Below are positions 54,104 to 62,924 of a stretch of DNA of 64,000 nucleotides, piece by piece. A program made the translations under genes and the position numbers. The DNA lies in contig JAUNBK010000009.1 in assembly GCA_030527105.1 (NCBI GenBank), positions 1-64,000 on the forward strand, written 5' to 3'. Under the pieces are notes generated by a model. That model was not told the DNA's origin and ran no database searches. It saw only the letters and a program-made list of their open reading frames with translations. Positions within the stretch are counted from its first letter, which is position 1; every line of letters begins with the position of its first letter. This DNA is from Planctomycetia bacterium. GTDB taxonomy: Bacteria > Planctomycetota > Planctomycetia > Pirellulales > Thermoguttaceae.

Positions 54104-54245
54104 ACAAATTTTGAACTGAACACTCCTATCGTGTTTTTGGACGCATCGTTCCTTTCGATGCACTCTTTTTTGAACGCTGTTCCATCTTTGAGTGGCAGGG
54201 CGTTCATAGCGCTTCCTTTCCACTTCCCAACAGCCCCATTTGAGT

Positions 54246-55205
54246 ATGACTATGAAAATCGCCGGGACTCAAACGATTGCCGACCACCGACGAAATATTA
54301 TTTTGAGCGTCAATCCAAAAGCAGGACGGCGTTCCTCCAAAAAACGAACAGAACGACTCGCGTCGGCGCTGCGTGCGCTCGGCTTCGACGTCGATGTCCA
54401 GACGGATCTCCAAATCGTCGCCGAGAAGGCAAACGCTCTGCACGCGGAGGACAAATTGCGTGCCCTCATTGGAATCGGAGGGGACGGCACCGCAGCGGAA
54501 CTCACCAACCGCACCGTGCCGGGGGTCCCAATTGCGCTCCTTCCGAGCGGCACCGCGAATATTCTCGCGAAACACCTGAAATATAGTTTTCGTCCCGAGA
54601 AATTCGCACGAATGATCGCCGCAGGTCGCGTCGCGCAGATGGATGCCGCGCAAGCCAACGGGCGTATTTTTCTCGCCATGATTGGGTGTGGTTTCGATGC
54701 CGAGGTGGTGGCGCAGGTGCACGACGCACGGATGAGAAATCCCAAAGGCGCGCATATCAATTATTTTTCATACATCAAGCCGATTTTGAAGTCGATCGCG
54801 TCGTATCCCTACCCGAAAATTCGCACGGAGATTCTCGACTCGGAGTCGGGGGCAGAGTCGCAAGCGTACGAGACGGAGTGGGCGTTTTTGGCCAACCTTC
54901 CTCGATATGGTTGGGGAGTTCCGCTTGCGCCGCGCGCGCTCTTTGACGACGGATTGCTGGATTTGACGCTTTGGCGCGGTGGGTCGTTGTATCAAGGGCT
55001 TAAGTTGGCGCTTTTCGGGCAGTTGGGCGGTTTGCATCGCTTTTCGAGTCGCTGCACGATGGAGCCGGGCAAGGTGTTTCGTTTCTCCGCTGCCGAGAGC
55101 AATCCCGACGCGCAAATTCCCTACCAGCTCGATGGCGACCCGGCAGGCATGCTCCCCGTGGACGTCAAAATTTTGGAGCGACGACTGACGATTTTTGTGC
55201 CGTAG
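54246..55205 (+). CDS. Diacylglycerol/lipid kinase family protein (YegS/BmrU type)
   Basis: A 319-aa lipid kinase-like protein. LSVNPKAGRRSSKKRTERLA, then the signature GIGGDGTAAELTNR (about 78-91) and LLPSGTANILAKHL, typical of the DAGK catalytic domain; MIGCGFDAEVV and LFDDGLLDLTLWRG belong to the C-terminal beta-sandwich, with YQLDGDPAG near the end. It probably phosphorylates diacylglycerol or another lipid at the cytoplasmic membrane. Starts ATG 54246 or 54252. The gene is preceded by the structured RNA and followed by the YraN gene after 22 bp. Confidence 0.88.
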   Translation: MTMKIAGTQTIADHRRNIILSVNPKAGRRSSKKRTERLASALRALGFDVDVQTDLQIVAEKANALHAEDKLRALIGIGGDGTAAELTNRTVPGVPIALLPSGTANILAKHLKYSFRPEKFARMIAAGRVAQMDAAQANGRIFLAMIGCGFDAEVVAQVHDARMRNPKGAHINYFSYIKPILKSIASYPYPKIRTEILDSESGAESQAYETEWAFLANLPRYGWGVPLAPRALFDDGLLDLTLWRGGSLYQGLKLALFGQLGGLHRFSSRCTMEPGKVFRFSAAESNPDAQIPYQLDGDPAGMLPVDVKILERRLTIFVP

Positions 55206-55227
55206 TCGTGCAATTCTGGAGGCGTAC

Positions 55228-55749
55228 GTGGGTTGGAAATTTTTTGTCAAACTGATGAAGAATCTCTTCGCGTCCGCGTCTGCCGAGGGAAAACCGCCAG
55301 AGATTCCTGCGGAACTTATTGCTTCGCGTGAAAATTTGGGTCACCGTGGGGAGGGGATTGCGCGTTGGTTTCTCGAAACGCACGAAAAAATGACGTTCGT
55401 TGCCGCCAACGCCATCGTGCGTGAATCCGCGAAAAGTGCGCGCGTTGGGGGCGAAATTGACCTCATCATGGTGGCGCCAGGCAACAAGGAAACGATCGTC
55501 TTTGTCGAGGTGCGAACTCGGACAGAGCGTTCCCTTTGGTGGAGTCCCTTTTCGTCCGTCACGAGACTCAAGCGACTTCGTGTCTGTCGAGCGGCTCGGA
55601 CGTGGCTCCGTGAAAATAACGTTCCTTTGTCCCGTCCCGTGCGCTTTGATGTGGTTGCTATTGTTTGGGAAGAAGGGAAAAAACCGGACATTCGGCACTA
55701 TCCTTCCGCATTTGGCTGGACCGAACCGAAAATTCAAACAATAAAATGA
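55228..55749 (+). CDS. YraN/UPF0102 family endonuclease-like protein
   Basis: A 173-aa protein. LGHRGEGIARWFLETH, GEIDLIMVA and TIVFVEVRTRTERSLWWSP carry the E-D-ExK-type nuclease core of the UPF0102/YraN family, with VRFDVVAIVW near the end. The biological role of the family is unclear (DNA processing suspected). GTG 55228 follows CTGGAGG by five bases; ATG 55255 is an alternative. The family is usually near 120 aa, so about 45 residues at the N-terminus are extra. It lies in a compact run with the lipid kinase and the isomerase (28-bp gap). Confidence 0.8.
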   Translation: MGWKFFVKLMKNLFASASAEGKPPEIPAELIASRENLGHRGEGIARWFLETHEKMTFVAANAIVRESAKSARVGGEIDLIMVAPGNKETIVFVEVRTRTERSLWWSPFSSVTRLKRLRVCRAARTWLRENNVPLSRPVRFDVVAIVWEEGKKPDIRHYPSAFGWTEPKIQTIK

Positions 55750-55777
55750 TATAGGGATAAGCATGGAGTCCAACACA

Positions 55778-56623
55778 ATGAAATTTGCATATAGCACAAA
55801 CGCATATCGGAAATTCACGATTGAGGAGACGCTTTCGCGCGTTTCGAGTTTGGGGTACGAGGGGGTCGAGCTTCTCGCGGACGCGCCTCACGCCTGGCCA
55901 GCGGGACTTTTGCCCGAGCAGAAGAGCCTCATCCGACAGGCACTTGAGACCAACCACCTTCAAGTTTCGAACATCAACGCGTTCATGATGAATGCAGTGG
56001 CGGACCCCCGTCAGGCGTTTTGGCATCCGTCGTGGATTGAGCCATACGCGCCGTATCGTGCGATTCGTCGAGAACACACGCTTCGAGTGTTGGATCTTGC
56101 CGCAGAGCTTGGCGCGCCGAGTATTCAAACCGAGCCAGGCGGACCGCTCCCGGACGGCATGAGTTGGAGTGCGGGTGCCGCGCTTTTTTATGAGGAGTTC
56201 ATGCCTTGCGTCGAACGGGCGGAGCAAACGGGCGTCGATCTGCTGATTGAGCCGGAGCCGCTCTTGTTGATTGAAAAATTTGAGCAGTATTTGGAGTTCA
56301 TGGACAAAATCGACTCCCCGCGTGTGGGGCTGAATTTTGATATTGGTCACGCATTTTGTGTGGGAGACGATCCGGTCGAATGGATTCCACGCCTGGCGTC
56401 GCACACGCGTCATTATCATATCGAGGATATCGCGTCCACGCGCGAGCATCATCATTTGGTGCCGGGCGAGGGGGTGATTCCTTTCGACAAAGTTTTGAGT
56501 GCAATCCGCACCACGGGCTACTCGGGCTGGATCACGGTGGAACTCTATCCGTATTTGGACGATCCCGACCGCGCGGGTCGCACGGCACTCGGCGTACTTA
56601 TGCAGGCGCTCACAGGAATTTGA
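55778..56623 (+). CDS. Sugar phosphate isomerase/epimerase (AP endonuclease 2-like TIM barrel)
   Basis: A 281-aa TIM barrel. FAYSTNAYRKFTIEETLSRV, GYEGVELLADAPHAW, DLLIEPEPLLL, VGLNFDIGHAFCVGDDP and HYHIEDIASTREHHHLVPGE supply the Glu/Asp/His metal ligands of the xylose isomerase-like/EC 5.3.1-type family; WITVELYPYLDDP closes it. It probably isomerises or epimerises a sugar or inositol derivative. ATG 55778 has GGAG nine bases upstream; ATG 55763 in frame is an alternative. Third gene of a likely operon with the lipid kinase and YraN genes. Confidence 0.82.
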   Translation: MKFAYSTNAYRKFTIEETLSRVSSLGYEGVELLADAPHAWPAGLLPEQKSLIRQALETNHLQVSNINAFMMNAVADPRQAFWHPSWIEPYAPYRAIRREHTLRVLDLAAELGAPSIQTEPGGPLPDGMSWSAGAALFYEEFMPCVERAEQTGVDLLIEPEPLLLIEKFEQYLEFMDKIDSPRVGLNFDIGHAFCVGDDPVEWIPRLASHTRHYHIEDIASTREHHHLVPGEGVIPFDKVLSAIRTTGYSGWITVELYPYLDDPDRAGRTALGVLMQALTGI

Positions 56624-56856
56624 TTTTTCACGAGGTTTGAAGGTATAAAAAACGTCGGAAAGTATCGTGTAAAGGTTGTAGAAAATGGAATTTTCGTGAG
56701 TTTTTGTGTCGCAAAGGAGAGGAGGTCGTTGCCCATGGACACGAAATTGGCGCGAAAAATCTGCCTTCCTATAGACCGGATTGGGTATAAGCCCAACAAC
56801 CGGCGAAAAAGGTGGAGATTGAGCAAATATTTTCCTCTTGATTGTGCCGCCGCCCC

Positions 56857-56884
56857 TTCCCAATTTCTACAAGTTGGATATAAT
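56857..56884 (+). promoter_or_regulatory. Probable clpC promoter and leader
   Basis: A perfect TATAAT (56879-56884) with a weak -35 (TTCCCA, 56857-56862, 16-bp spacing) predicts a leader of about 90 nt. The leader has a small hairpin (GGTTGGC/GCCAGACC). No CIRCE or CtsR-type operator is seen. In 56624-56856 the only other candidate is a 53-codon frame from ATG 56735 with GGAGAGGAGG upstream; it reads through this promoter and is not convincing. Confidence 0.5.
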
Positions 56885-56979
56885 ATAAAGTGGTAGGTTG
56901 GCTTAATCGCCAGACCGAAGCAGGGAACCTGGCAGGAGGAGTCCACTTGTTGTCGTTGAATGTTTTGGAGAAATAAATT

Positions 56980-59496
56980 ATGTATGAACGATTCACGGAT
57001 CGCGCGCGGAAAGTTTTGCAATTGGCAAATCAGGAGGCACAGCGACTCAATCACGAATATATTGGAACAGAGCATATCCTGCTCGGGCTTGTCAAAGAGG
57101 GAAGCGGGGTTGCTTCCAACGTGTTACGCAACTTGGGCGTCGATTTGACGAAAATCCGTCGTGAGGTCGAGAAGCTTGTCACGCCCGGGACAGACATGTT
57201 CGCAATGGGGAAACTCCCCCAAACCCCACGCGCGAAAAAGGCGATCGAGTACGCCATGGACGAGGCGCGAAATCTCGGTCACACTTACGTCGGAACGGAA
57301 CACATCCTCCTCGGGTTGATTCGCGAGCAGGACGGCGTTGCCGCTCAGGCGCTCGTCAATTTGGGACTGAGTTTGAGCAAAGTGCGCGACGAAGTCTTGG
57401 GTCTCATCGGCAATGGCAAAGAAGAAGGCGATTCCGACTCAACGATTCACGCAGCAATGGGCGCTCAAGAAGGGGATGCTCCTCGGACGAACGCCAAGTC
57501 GAAAACGCCCGCTTTGGACAGCTTCGGACGTGATCTCACGGAGTTGTGCCGCGCGGGGAAATTGGATCCCGTCATTGGTCGCGACAAGGAAATCGAACGC
57601 ACCATGCAGATACTCGGAAGGCGCACGAAGAACAATCCTGTTCTCCTTGGCGAGGCGGGCGTGGGAAAAACCGCTATTGTCGAAGGCTTCGCGCAGAAGG
57701 TCGTCGAGGGTTCCGTCCCAGAAATCCTCCTCGACAAGCGGATTGTTGTTCTCGATCTCGCAATGATGGTTGCGGGCACCAAATACCGCGGTCAGTTTGA
57801 GGAACGAATCAAAGCCGTCATGAACGAAGTGAAACGTGCCCAAAACGTGATCCTTTTTATTGACGAGTTCCACACCCTCGTCGGCGCTGGCGGAGCAGAA
57901 GGTGCCATCGACGCAGCGAATGTCCTGAAGCCCGCATTGTCGCGTGGCGAAATTCAATGCATTGGCGCGACGACTTTGGACGAATATCGAAAGTATATCG
58001 AAAAAGACAACGCCCTCGAGCGACGTTTTCAACAGATTATCGTCGAGCCGCCGAGCAAGGAAGAGGCGATTCTCATCCTCAAGGGGTTGCGTGATCGTTA
58101 TGAAAAACACCATCATGTAGAGTATTCCGACGAGGCGCTTATCGCGGCGGTTGAAATGTCGGATCGATATATCACGGGGCGCTGCCTGCCCGACAAGGCA
58201 ATCGACGTCATTGACGAGGCGGGGTCGCGCATTCGACTCAAGAGCATGACGAGACCGCCAAATCTCAAGGATATCGATGCGGAACTTGAGCGTTTGACTC
58301 AAGTGAAAGATGGTGCCGTTGCGTCGCAAAATTTCGAGTCCGCCGCCACGCTTCGCGACCAGATCGACAAGCTGGTTCAGAAGAAAATCGATCTGACGGA
58401 GGAGTGGAAGACGCGCACTCAGGAGGCGAAAGGGAGCGTCGATGAGGAAGTGATTGCCGAGGTCGTCTCGAAAATGACGGGGATTCCGCTCACGAGAGTT
58501 TCGACCGAGGATTCCGCGCGGCTCATGGAGATGGAGACCGAGCTTCATAAGCGCGTCGTCAGCCAGGATGAGGCGATTCGAAAGATTTCCGAGGCGGTTC
58601 GGCGCAGTCGAGCTGGGTTGAAAGACCCCAAACGACCGGTCGGCTGCTTCATTTTTGCGGGACCGACGGGCGTGGGAAAAACGCTTCTTGCGAAGACCCT
58701 CACGGAGTTTATGTTCGGTGACGAAGACGCGCTGGTTCAGATCGACATGAGTGAGTACATGGAGAAACACAGCGTAAGTCGTCTCGTTGGAGCGCCTCCC
58801 GGATACGTTGGGTACGAAGAGGGGGGGCAGCTGACGGAGAAAATCCGCCGCCGACCTTATTCCGTCGTTTTGTTGGACGAAATTGAAAAAGCCCACTCCG
58901 ACGTATTCAATATGCTCCTTCAGGTGATGGAGGAAGGGCGTCTTACGGACAGCTTCGGCAGAAACGTCGATTTCCGCAACACGATCCTTATCATGACCAC
59001 AAACGCGGGCGCAGAGGCGATCAAAAACGAATCTGCTTTCGGCTTCCAAGCCCCCACCGGCGATGCGTCGTACGAGAGCATGAAGGACCGTGTGAAAGAG
59101 CAGGTCGAGAAGTTTTTCCGTCCGGAATTTCTCGGGCGCGTTGATGATCTCATCGTCTTCCGACATCTTACGGACAGTGATTTTGTCCATATTGTCGACT
59201 TGGAAGTTGGGAAAATTCATAAGCGTCTCAAGGACCATGGATACGACCTTATCATGACGCCCGAGGCGAAAGAGCTTCTCATCAAGCGTGGGAGCGATGC
59301 GGATTTCGGCGCGCGTCCTCTGCGTCGTGCGTTGGAGAGCAACATCGAGAATCCTTTGTCCGAGGATTTGTTGCGTGGAAAATTCCGTGGCAAGAACGTC
59401 ATTGAAATTTCTGTCGAGGAAATCGACGGCAAGAAAGAGTTCGTTTTCACGGGAACCAAAAACGAGGAGCATGAAGCCGAATTGGTTTCTGCGTAG
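56980..59496 (+). CDS. clpC: ATP-dependent Clp protease ATP-binding subunit ClpC
   Basis: An 838-aa double-AAA+ unfoldase. Two Clp-N repeats (YERFTDRARKVLQLANQEAQ; YVGTEHILLGLIREQDGVAA, to about 145), Walker A1 GEAGVGKTAIVEGFAQ (about 224), Walker B FIDEFHTLVGAGGAEG, a UVR-type middle region (FESAATLRDQIDKLVQKKID, about 450), MTGIPLTRV, Walker A2 GPTGVGKTLLAKTL (about 562), and RRPYSVVLLDEIEKAH. It feeds substrates to ClpP. Length is typical of ClpC (810-850). Start ATG 56980 follows TTTTGGAGAAATAAATT. ClpP and McsA/B are not in the window. Confidence 0.95.
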   Translation: MYERFTDRARKVLQLANQEAQRLNHEYIGTEHILLGLVKEGSGVASNVLRNLGVDLTKIRREVEKLVTPGTDMFAMGKLPQTPRAKKAIEYAMDEARNLGHTYVGTEHILLGLIREQDGVAAQALVNLGLSLSKVRDEVLGLIGNGKEEGDSDSTIHAAMGAQEGDAPRTNAKSKTPALDSFGRDLTELCRAGKLDPVIGRDKEIERTMQILGRRTKNNPVLLGEAGVGKTAIVEGFAQKVVEGSVPEILLDKRIVVLDLAMMVAGTKYRGQFEERIKAVMNEVKRAQNVILFIDEFHTLVGAGGAEGAIDAANVLKPALSRGEIQCIGATTLDEYRKYIEKDNALERRFQQIIVEPPSKEEAILILKGLRDRYEKHHHVEYSDEALIAAVEMSDRYITGRCLPDKAIDVIDEAGSRIRLKSMTRPPNLKDIDAELERLTQVKDGAVASQNFESAATLRDQIDKLVQKKIDLTEEWKTRTQEAKGSVDEEVIAEVVSKMTGIPLTRVSTEDSARLMEMETELHKRVVSQDEAIRKISEAVRRSRAGLKDPKRPVGCFIFAGPTGVGKTLLAKTLTEFMFGDEDALVQIDMSEYMEKHSVSRLVGAPPGYVGYEEGGQLTEKIRRRPYSVVLLDEIEKAHSDVFNMLLQVMEEGRLTDSFGRNVDFRNTILIMTTNAGAEAIKNESAFGFQAPTGDASYESMKDRVKEQVEKFFRPEFLGRVDDLIVFRHLTDSDFVHIVDLEVGKIHKRLKDHGYDLIMTPEAKELLIKRGSDADFGARPLRRALESNIENPLSEDLLRGKFRGKNVIEISVEEIDGKKEFVFTGTKNEEHEAELVSA

Positions 59497-60238
59497 TTTT
59501 TTCAAGAAGCGGCAGATGCGCGAGAGTTTCATGAAGTCTCGCGCGGCTGTCGTTTTCTCTTTAATTTGTACGATTGCCATGATTGATTCATTTTCGCTCT
59601 ACGTTGCGCTTGCGCCTTTGTCGGTTTATTTTATCCTCATCGGCATGATCAATATGTCGCGCCGTCCGTTTTTAGTCACGACGCAGCGCGATTTGGGCGC
59701 ATTGCTCACGGCGCTGGTGGGTCTTGCCGCCGTTGGTCCGATGGAATTGCTCTTTCCACTCAATGCGGCGTGGAATTATGGACCTTTCGTTTGGTGTTTT
59801 CTCCTCGCGATTTATGGCTTGGCTGCGTTTTTGATCTCGCAGCTTCAACGACCGGGGATGAATGTGTACAATATTTCGCTTGCCGACTTGCGCATGGCGG
59901 TCTCTGATATTGCGTTGGAGACGGACGCGAGTTCTCGTTGGGCGGGGGATTCGCTCGCCATTCCGTCGCTCGGCGTGCAGCTTTATCTTGAGGAGAACGC
60001 TCCTTTGCGCAACGCGTCGCTCCTTGCCAACGGCGCGAAGCAGAGTGCAGAGGGTTGGCGATTTTTGAAGCAAAAATTGTCGGAACGGTTCTCGCAAACC
60101 CCGCCTCTCGCCCCCAAAAACACCTGCGGAATCGTCTTTCTCCTTGTGGGTGTTCTGTCGTTTGTCTTCCTACACGCATTAATTTGGTGGGATTCGGTCG
60201 AGTTTTTGAAAGCGATACCGGATTTCCTCCGCATTTGA
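59471..60238 (+). CDS. Membrane protein, unknown function
   Basis: A 255-aa protein with about five hydrophobic segments (AAVVFSLICTIAMIDSFSLY, VALAPLSVYFILIGMI, LLTALVGLAAVGPMELLF, FVWCFLLAIYGLAAFL and the C-terminal GIVFLLVGVLSFVFLHALIW). A cytoplasm-like segment of about 90 residues lies before the last helix. ATG 59471 with GAGGAG directly upstream lies inside the end of clpC (26-bp overlap), suggesting coupled expression; ATG 59516 is an alternative. The family is not recognised. Confidence 0.65.
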   Translation: MKPNWFLRSFFKKRQMRESFMKSRAAVVFSLICTIAMIDSFSLYVALAPLSVYFILIGMINMSRRPFLVTTQRDLGALLTALVGLAAVGPMELLFPLNAAWNYGPFVWCFLLAIYGLAAFLISQLQRPGMNVYNISLADLRMAVSDIALETDASSRWAGDSLAIPSLGVQLYLEENAPLRNASLLANGAKQSAEGWRFLKQKLSERFSQTPPLAPKNTCGIVFLLVGVLSFVFLHALIWWDSVEFLKAIPDFLRI

Positions 60239-60248
60239 GAGCGAAACC

Positions 60249-62690
60249 ATGAAAACTGGAATATCGAACCTTGCTGTTTTATTGGTTGTTGGACTCTGCA
60301 CAATTTCTTCCGTTGCAACCGTCGTTGCGAATGAGATAAATTTCATCAACGGCAATTTCGAAAATCGTGACAATCCGACTGAGGGTTGGTCTCTTTTGGG
60401 AGCCGCCCAGACGCAGCGCGACGACAACTCCTCGCTCGTTTTGCGTGTGTGCGCTCCGGACTTTGGCACCCACGGCGCGGTGCAAAAAATCGAATTCGAG
60501 ACCCCGATCTTTAAACCAATCCGCTTCGGCGGCAAGAGCAAAATTGTGGGTGAGATTCAAAAAAGTGGTTTGCCTCGGGAAAATTTCGACATTTATATCG
60601 ACGTTTTTTACGAAGACGGCACTCATCTTTGGGCGCAGCTGGCGACGTTTTCCCCCGACAAAAAAGGGTGGCAGAGCGCGGAAGGTGTGATTTTCCCAGA
60701 GAAACCGATCAAAAGGCTGGAGGTTTTTCTCCTCTTTCGCCTCATGAAGGGGGAAGTCCTTTTCGACGACATTTTCGTGGAGGAATTGCCGCTTGAATAC
60801 AAATTTCTCGACGTTGCGGGCGGCATTTTTGGCGACGGAACGCTCGCAATCTCTGGCGGCTTGAGTTGGAACCCAAAATACATCTCGAAAAATCCCACCG
60901 AGTTGAAAATTTCTCTCCGTACGAAAAATCAAAAAATATCGATTTTCGACGCTTCCATGGCGGCTGAGACGTCTTTTTCGGCGTTCTATCGTGCCGAGGA
61001 GCGCGAGTTGATCGAGGAGCTAACGAACGCTCCGTGTGAAATCGTTTTCGAGTTAAAGCGCGGAAATACGACACAAACGCTCGTTCGAAGCGCTTCGCTC
61101 CGTTCGAAATCGGGGAACTGCGGGTACGCCGTTTGGACAGAGAGTTCGATGAATCGCGTCTTTCTCCACACGCTCCCGCCGACGGACGACGTGGTACCTG
61201 ACGCACCGTCCCTCACGCACAAAATCGCGCTTGCGAGAAACGAGTACGAGAGCTTCCAAATTGCCGTGCTCTCTCCCCAGGATTCGGAGCGCGTGCAGGT
61301 TGAAATATCCGACTTGAGGCTTATTTCTGACGAGTCCAAAACGATAACGAAAGAGTGTCTCGAGTGGCAGCAGGTGGGGTATATTCTCGCGGATCGTCTC
61401 ACGCCCCACGAGGCGGACGCCCGCGCGACGCCGGGATATTGGCCCGAGTTGCTTCTTCCGCTCAATGAGGGAAAATTCGTCAAAAATCGAACCGTCGCGT
61501 TTTGGGTGACGTTGTACGCTCCGACGGATGCCGCGCCGGGAGTTTATCGAGGCACGATTTCGATTCGTCCCGAGAACGCGCCGCCGACGGTCGTCGAGCT
61601 TGTGGCGGAGGTGTATCCTCTCGTTTTGCCCACCGAGGCGACGCTGCCCAACGCATTCGCGCTCATGGACGGCTTTCTCGAGCGCGTTTATGGCGAGCTG
61701 ACGCCCGAATTGCGTCGAGATTTTGGGGAGTTCCTCATCAAACACCGCCTTGCGCCCGAGGGGGATATTTCGCGCACCGAGTTCCCCTCTTTGGACGATC
61801 TTGAGGCGTATCGTGGGCGAGGGTTGGGGAAGTTCAATATTTTGAATCTCGTCGAGCCGCGAGGGTCGCACGCATGGCGCTGTTTTTCTCCGGAAGAATT
61901 CTACACCGAGAAACAAAGGGTGGAATTTCTCACCAAACTTCGACCATATGTTGAGGAATTGCGTCGCCGAGGGCTGATCGAGCAGTCGTATATATACACG
62001 TTTGACGAGCGAGGTGCCGAGTTTCACGAGATTATGACGCAGTTTTTTGGCATGGTCAAAGAGAATTTCCCCGAGATTCCGACTTTCACTACGGCTTATC
62101 TTCCGCAGAATCCGCAACTGCTTGAGAAACTCAACGTCGATTGGATGTGTCCTCTCACGTCGAAATACACTCTCGAGGATGCCGAGAAGTGCCGCGAGGC
62201 GGGGCGACAAGTTTGGTCGTATGTATGTTGTGGTCCAGATTATCCATACGCCAACATCATGTTTCGATTTCCGCTTATCGAATCGCGCATTTTGGGGTGG
62301 CAGGCGTTCGAGCAAAAGTATGATGGGCTTCTTTATTGGGGCGTGAATATTTGGAGTGCAGGCGACAATATTCCTATCGATCCAAACGACGGACTCTTCC
62401 ACCGTTGGACGACCGATTGGAGGTCCGGCGGGAGGCAAATCTATGGCGACGGAAGGCTTCTTTATCCACATGTTGATCGCAAGCCGATCGGGAGTCTCCG
62501 ACTCGCCAATCTTCGCGACGGGCTGGAGGATTACGAATATTTGCACGAGCTTGGTGAAAAAATGGGCGATATGGACAAAGCGCGCCAACTTTGCCCCCCT
62601 GTGTTTTCTACGCCCACCTCTTTCACGCGAGACGCGAAAGAGGTCGAGCGGCAGAGGGAGCGTCTCGTGCAAAAGTGGCTCTCAGAGTGA
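60249..62690 (+). CDS. Secreted DUF4091/GH123-like protein
   Basis: An 813-aa exported protein. Signal peptide-like N-terminus (LLVVGLCTISSVATVVA), an N-terminal CBM-like jelly roll (about 28-180: INFINGNFENRDNPTEGWSL), and a C-terminal barrel. AFALMDGFLERVYGELTPEL, YIYTFDERGAEF and FTTAYLPQNPQLLEKLNVDW lie in the catalytic-like barrel; YWGVNIWSAGDN, DGRLLYPHVDRKPIGSLRLA and LRDGLEDYEYLHELG are characteristic of DUF4091, the C-terminal part of GH123-type beta-N-acetylgalactosaminidases. It probably cleaves amino-sugar glycans. The YTFDERG acid is a candidate catalytic residue. Starts 10 bp after the upstream membrane protein. Confidence 0.8.
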   Translation: MKTGISNLAVLLVVGLCTISSVATVVANEINFINGNFENRDNPTEGWSLLGAAQTQRDDNSSLVLRVCAPDFGTHGAVQKIEFETPIFKPIRFGGKSKIVGEIQKSGLPRENFDIYIDVFYEDGTHLWAQLATFSPDKKGWQSAEGVIFPEKPIKRLEVFLLFRLMKGEVLFDDIFVEELPLEYKFLDVAGGIFGDGTLAISGGLSWNPKYISKNPTELKISLRTKNQKISIFDASMAAETSFSAFYRAEERELIEELTNAPCEIVFELKRGNTTQTLVRSASLRSKSGNCGYAVWTESSMNRVFLHTLPPTDDVVPDAPSLTHKIALARNEYESFQIAVLSPQDSERVQVEISDLRLISDESKTITKECLEWQQVGYILADRLTPHEADARATPGYWPELLLPLNEGKFVKNRTVAFWVTLYAPTDAAPGVYRGTISIRPENAPPTVVELVAEVYPLVLPTEATLPNAFALMDGFLERVYGELTPELRRDFGEFLIKHRLAPEGDISRTEFPSLDDLEAYRGRGLGKFNILNLVEPRGSHAWRCFSPEEFYTEKQRVEFLTKLRPYVEELRRRGLIEQSYIYTFDERGAEFHEIMTQFFGMVKENFPEIPTFTTAYLPQNPQLLEKLNVDWMCPLTSKYTLEDAEKCREAGRQVWSYVCCGPDYPYANIMFRFPLIESRILGWQAFEQKYDGLLYWGVNIWSAGDNIPIDPNDGLFHRWTTDWRSGGRQIYGDGRLLYPHVDRKPIGSLRLANLRDGLEDYEYLHELGEKMGDMDKARQLCPPVFSTPTSFTRDAKEVERQRERLVQKWLSE

Positions 62691-62691
62691 T

Positions 62692-62797
62692 TTATAATAC
62701 TTCGGGTTGAAATTTCCGGTTCCGTCCGCCGTCGGAGCTACGCACCACGGCTCGCAAAACATTGCGCAAAACGGAATTTTAAAGGAGAACGAGTATA
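62692..62797 (+). repeat. 105-bp repeat family, forward copy (tandem member 1)
   Basis: TATAATACTTCGGGTTGAAA, TTTCCGGTTCCGTCCGCCG, TCGGAGCTACGCACCACGG, AAAACGGAATTTTAAAGGAG, AACGAGTATA. It starts two bases after the DUF4091 stop codon and shares its terminal TATA with the next copy. Confidence 0.95.
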
Positions 62798-62894
62798 TAA
62801 TACTTCGGGTTGAAATTTCCCATTCCGTCTGCCGTTGGAGCTACGCACCACGGCTCGCAAAGCGTCGCGCAAAACGGGAATTTTAAAGGAGAAA
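62795..62894 (+). repeat. 105-bp repeat family, forward copy (tandem member 2)
   Basis: TATAATACTTCGGGTTGAAA, TTTCCCATTCCGTCTGCCG, TTGGAGCTACGCACCACGG, GCGCAAAACGGGAATTTTAA, AGGAGAAAGATAA. The CGAGTATA end is replaced. The two units differ by several bases, so the tandem is not a fresh duplication. Confidence 0.95.
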
Positions 62895-62899
62895 GATAA

Positions 62900-62920
62900 A
62901 TGAGGATGAGTAGAGGATGA
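62900..62920 (+). CDS. Possible six-residue leader peptide before mnmE
   Basis: ATG 62900 lies 8 bases after the AAAGGAG (62885-62891) of the repeat copy and reads MRMSRG then TGA at 62918-62920, four bases before the mnmE start. It may be a leader coupled to mnmE translation, or chance. Confidence 0.25.
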   Translation: MRMSRG

Positions 62921-62924
62921 GCAT

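Noticed and set aside
56735-56896. A 53-codon frame with GGAGAGGAGG before clpC
   Set aside because: It runs through the clpC promoter region, is basic and featureless, and has no other support.
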